From NCBI GenBank assembly GCA_025602915.1, contig JAHLJZ010000019.1:62001-126000 (forward strand): a DNA stretch of 64,000 bases, read 5' to 3'. The notes beneath the pieces were generated by a model, which saw only the letters and a program-made list of their open reading frames with translations, was not told the origin of the DNA and did no database searches. Shown here one piece after another: positions 63,670 through 64,000 of the stretch (positions are counted from its first letter, which is position 1; every line of letters starts with the position of its first letter). Position numbers and translations under genes: made by a program. This stretch comes from Paraphysoderma sedebokerense. Lineage: Eukaryota; Blastocladiomycota; Physodermatomycetes; Physodermatales; Physodermataceae.

Positions 63670-64000
63670 CTTTTTGAGTGGACTAATTGAGCGTGTCTAA
63701 TATATGAATGGATGAGTGGCGAGTGGGGAGTGGGGAGTGGAGTAGGGTGTGCTTGTACGTAGGAATGCGGCAGAATGCAACAGAGTGCAATATACGGCAG
63801 ATTGAATGGAATGCAATCTACAGCAGAGAGCGAGATTGTTTCAGATAGCGGAGCCTCGCATCTCACTTGCACGGTGTGCGAGTGTCCTATCCCGAGCCGC
63901 TTGTCTGTGATTCGTATACCTGATGTGTACATGTGACTGAGTGGGTGAATGGACAGAGTGTGTGGATTGCGCACTGACAATGCGTCGTTCCTGTACACTG
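63670..64000. other. Upstream region of NTE1
   Basis: The 5' flank of NTE1, with a short G-rich direct repeat (GTGGCGAGTGGGGAGTGGGG, about 63717-63736) and several CAGA/TGCAA runs. Overlapping open frames here lack family resemblance and are treated as shadows. Confidence 0.4.

Noticed and set aside
63420-63998. 192-codon minus-strand frame upstream of NTE1
   Set aside because: It is a Ser/Pro-rich shadow of the NTE1 first exon in another frame, followed by promoter sequence.

Overview
The window is nuclear DNA from an intron-rich eukaryote with small introns (mostly about 50-150 nt) and tightly packed genes on both strands. It looks like a flagellated (zoosporic) fungus. The fungal side is argued by a Yor1-type ABCC transporter, a lysophospholipase NTE1, a YMR226C-type short-chain dehydrogenase, a YABBY-like mini-protein of the kind seen in fungi, and GPI-anchored and small secreted proteins. 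The flagellated side is argued by a clear outer-arm axonemal dynein light chain 1 (LC1/DNAL1). An Integrator subunit 9 homologue, a complex lost from most well-studied fungi, also points to an early-diverging lineage. The species cannot be named from this window, and gene models are hand-made from frames, splice signals and family alignments.

Layout. 1-8.2 kb: tail of an unknown gene, a Q/P/M-rich nuclear protein, an intron-containing tRNA-Lys(UUU), a short-chain dehydrogenase, and INTS9. 8.2-15.7 kb, all minus: a disordered coiled-coil protein, a dual-specificity phosphatase whose tail reads as an MA3 domain, a GPI-anchored surface protein, and an SLC25 carrier. 16-22.2 kb, plus: DXO/RAI1 decapping nuclease, LC1, YABBY-like protein, Iec3-like coiled-coil protein. 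23.3-28.7 kb: ABCC transporter. 29-37.2 kb: TIM9 facing RPN2 (ribophorin II/Swp1), NSF/Sec18, and an OTUD5-type deubiquitinase facing a very small gene. 37.6-44.1 kb: nicotinamide riboside kinase, ribonucleotide reductase small subunit, and a mitochondrial serine hydroxymethyltransferase head-to-head with it.

44.1-46.7 kb is the one repeat-rich, gene-poor stretch: a foldback repeat, a degraded Ty3/gypsy-like fragment and a diverged tandem duplication. It is followed by a small TATA-driven secreted Cys-rich gene. 47.6-52.2 kb carries the splicing factor CLF1/Crooked-neck and two uncharacterised genes. 53.1-58.4 kb carries an intronless F-box protein with bacterial-effector-like LRRs, PEX19, a Schlafen/AlbA_2-type protein with dsRBD-like N-terminal repeats, and a possible unlisted small gene. 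58.8-63.7 kb is NTE1.

Most genes are housekeeping: RNA metabolism (INTS9, DXO, CLF1), the secretory route (NSF, RPN2, NTE1), organelle import (TIM9, PEX19) and nucleotide/one-carbon supply (RNR2, SHMT, NRK). The most unusual items are the phosphatase-MA3 fusion, the dsRBD-like/AlbA_2 protein, the F-box/YopM-like LRR protein, INTS9 beside a flagellar gene, and a TTGCC cluster in the RNR2/SHMT divergent promoter.
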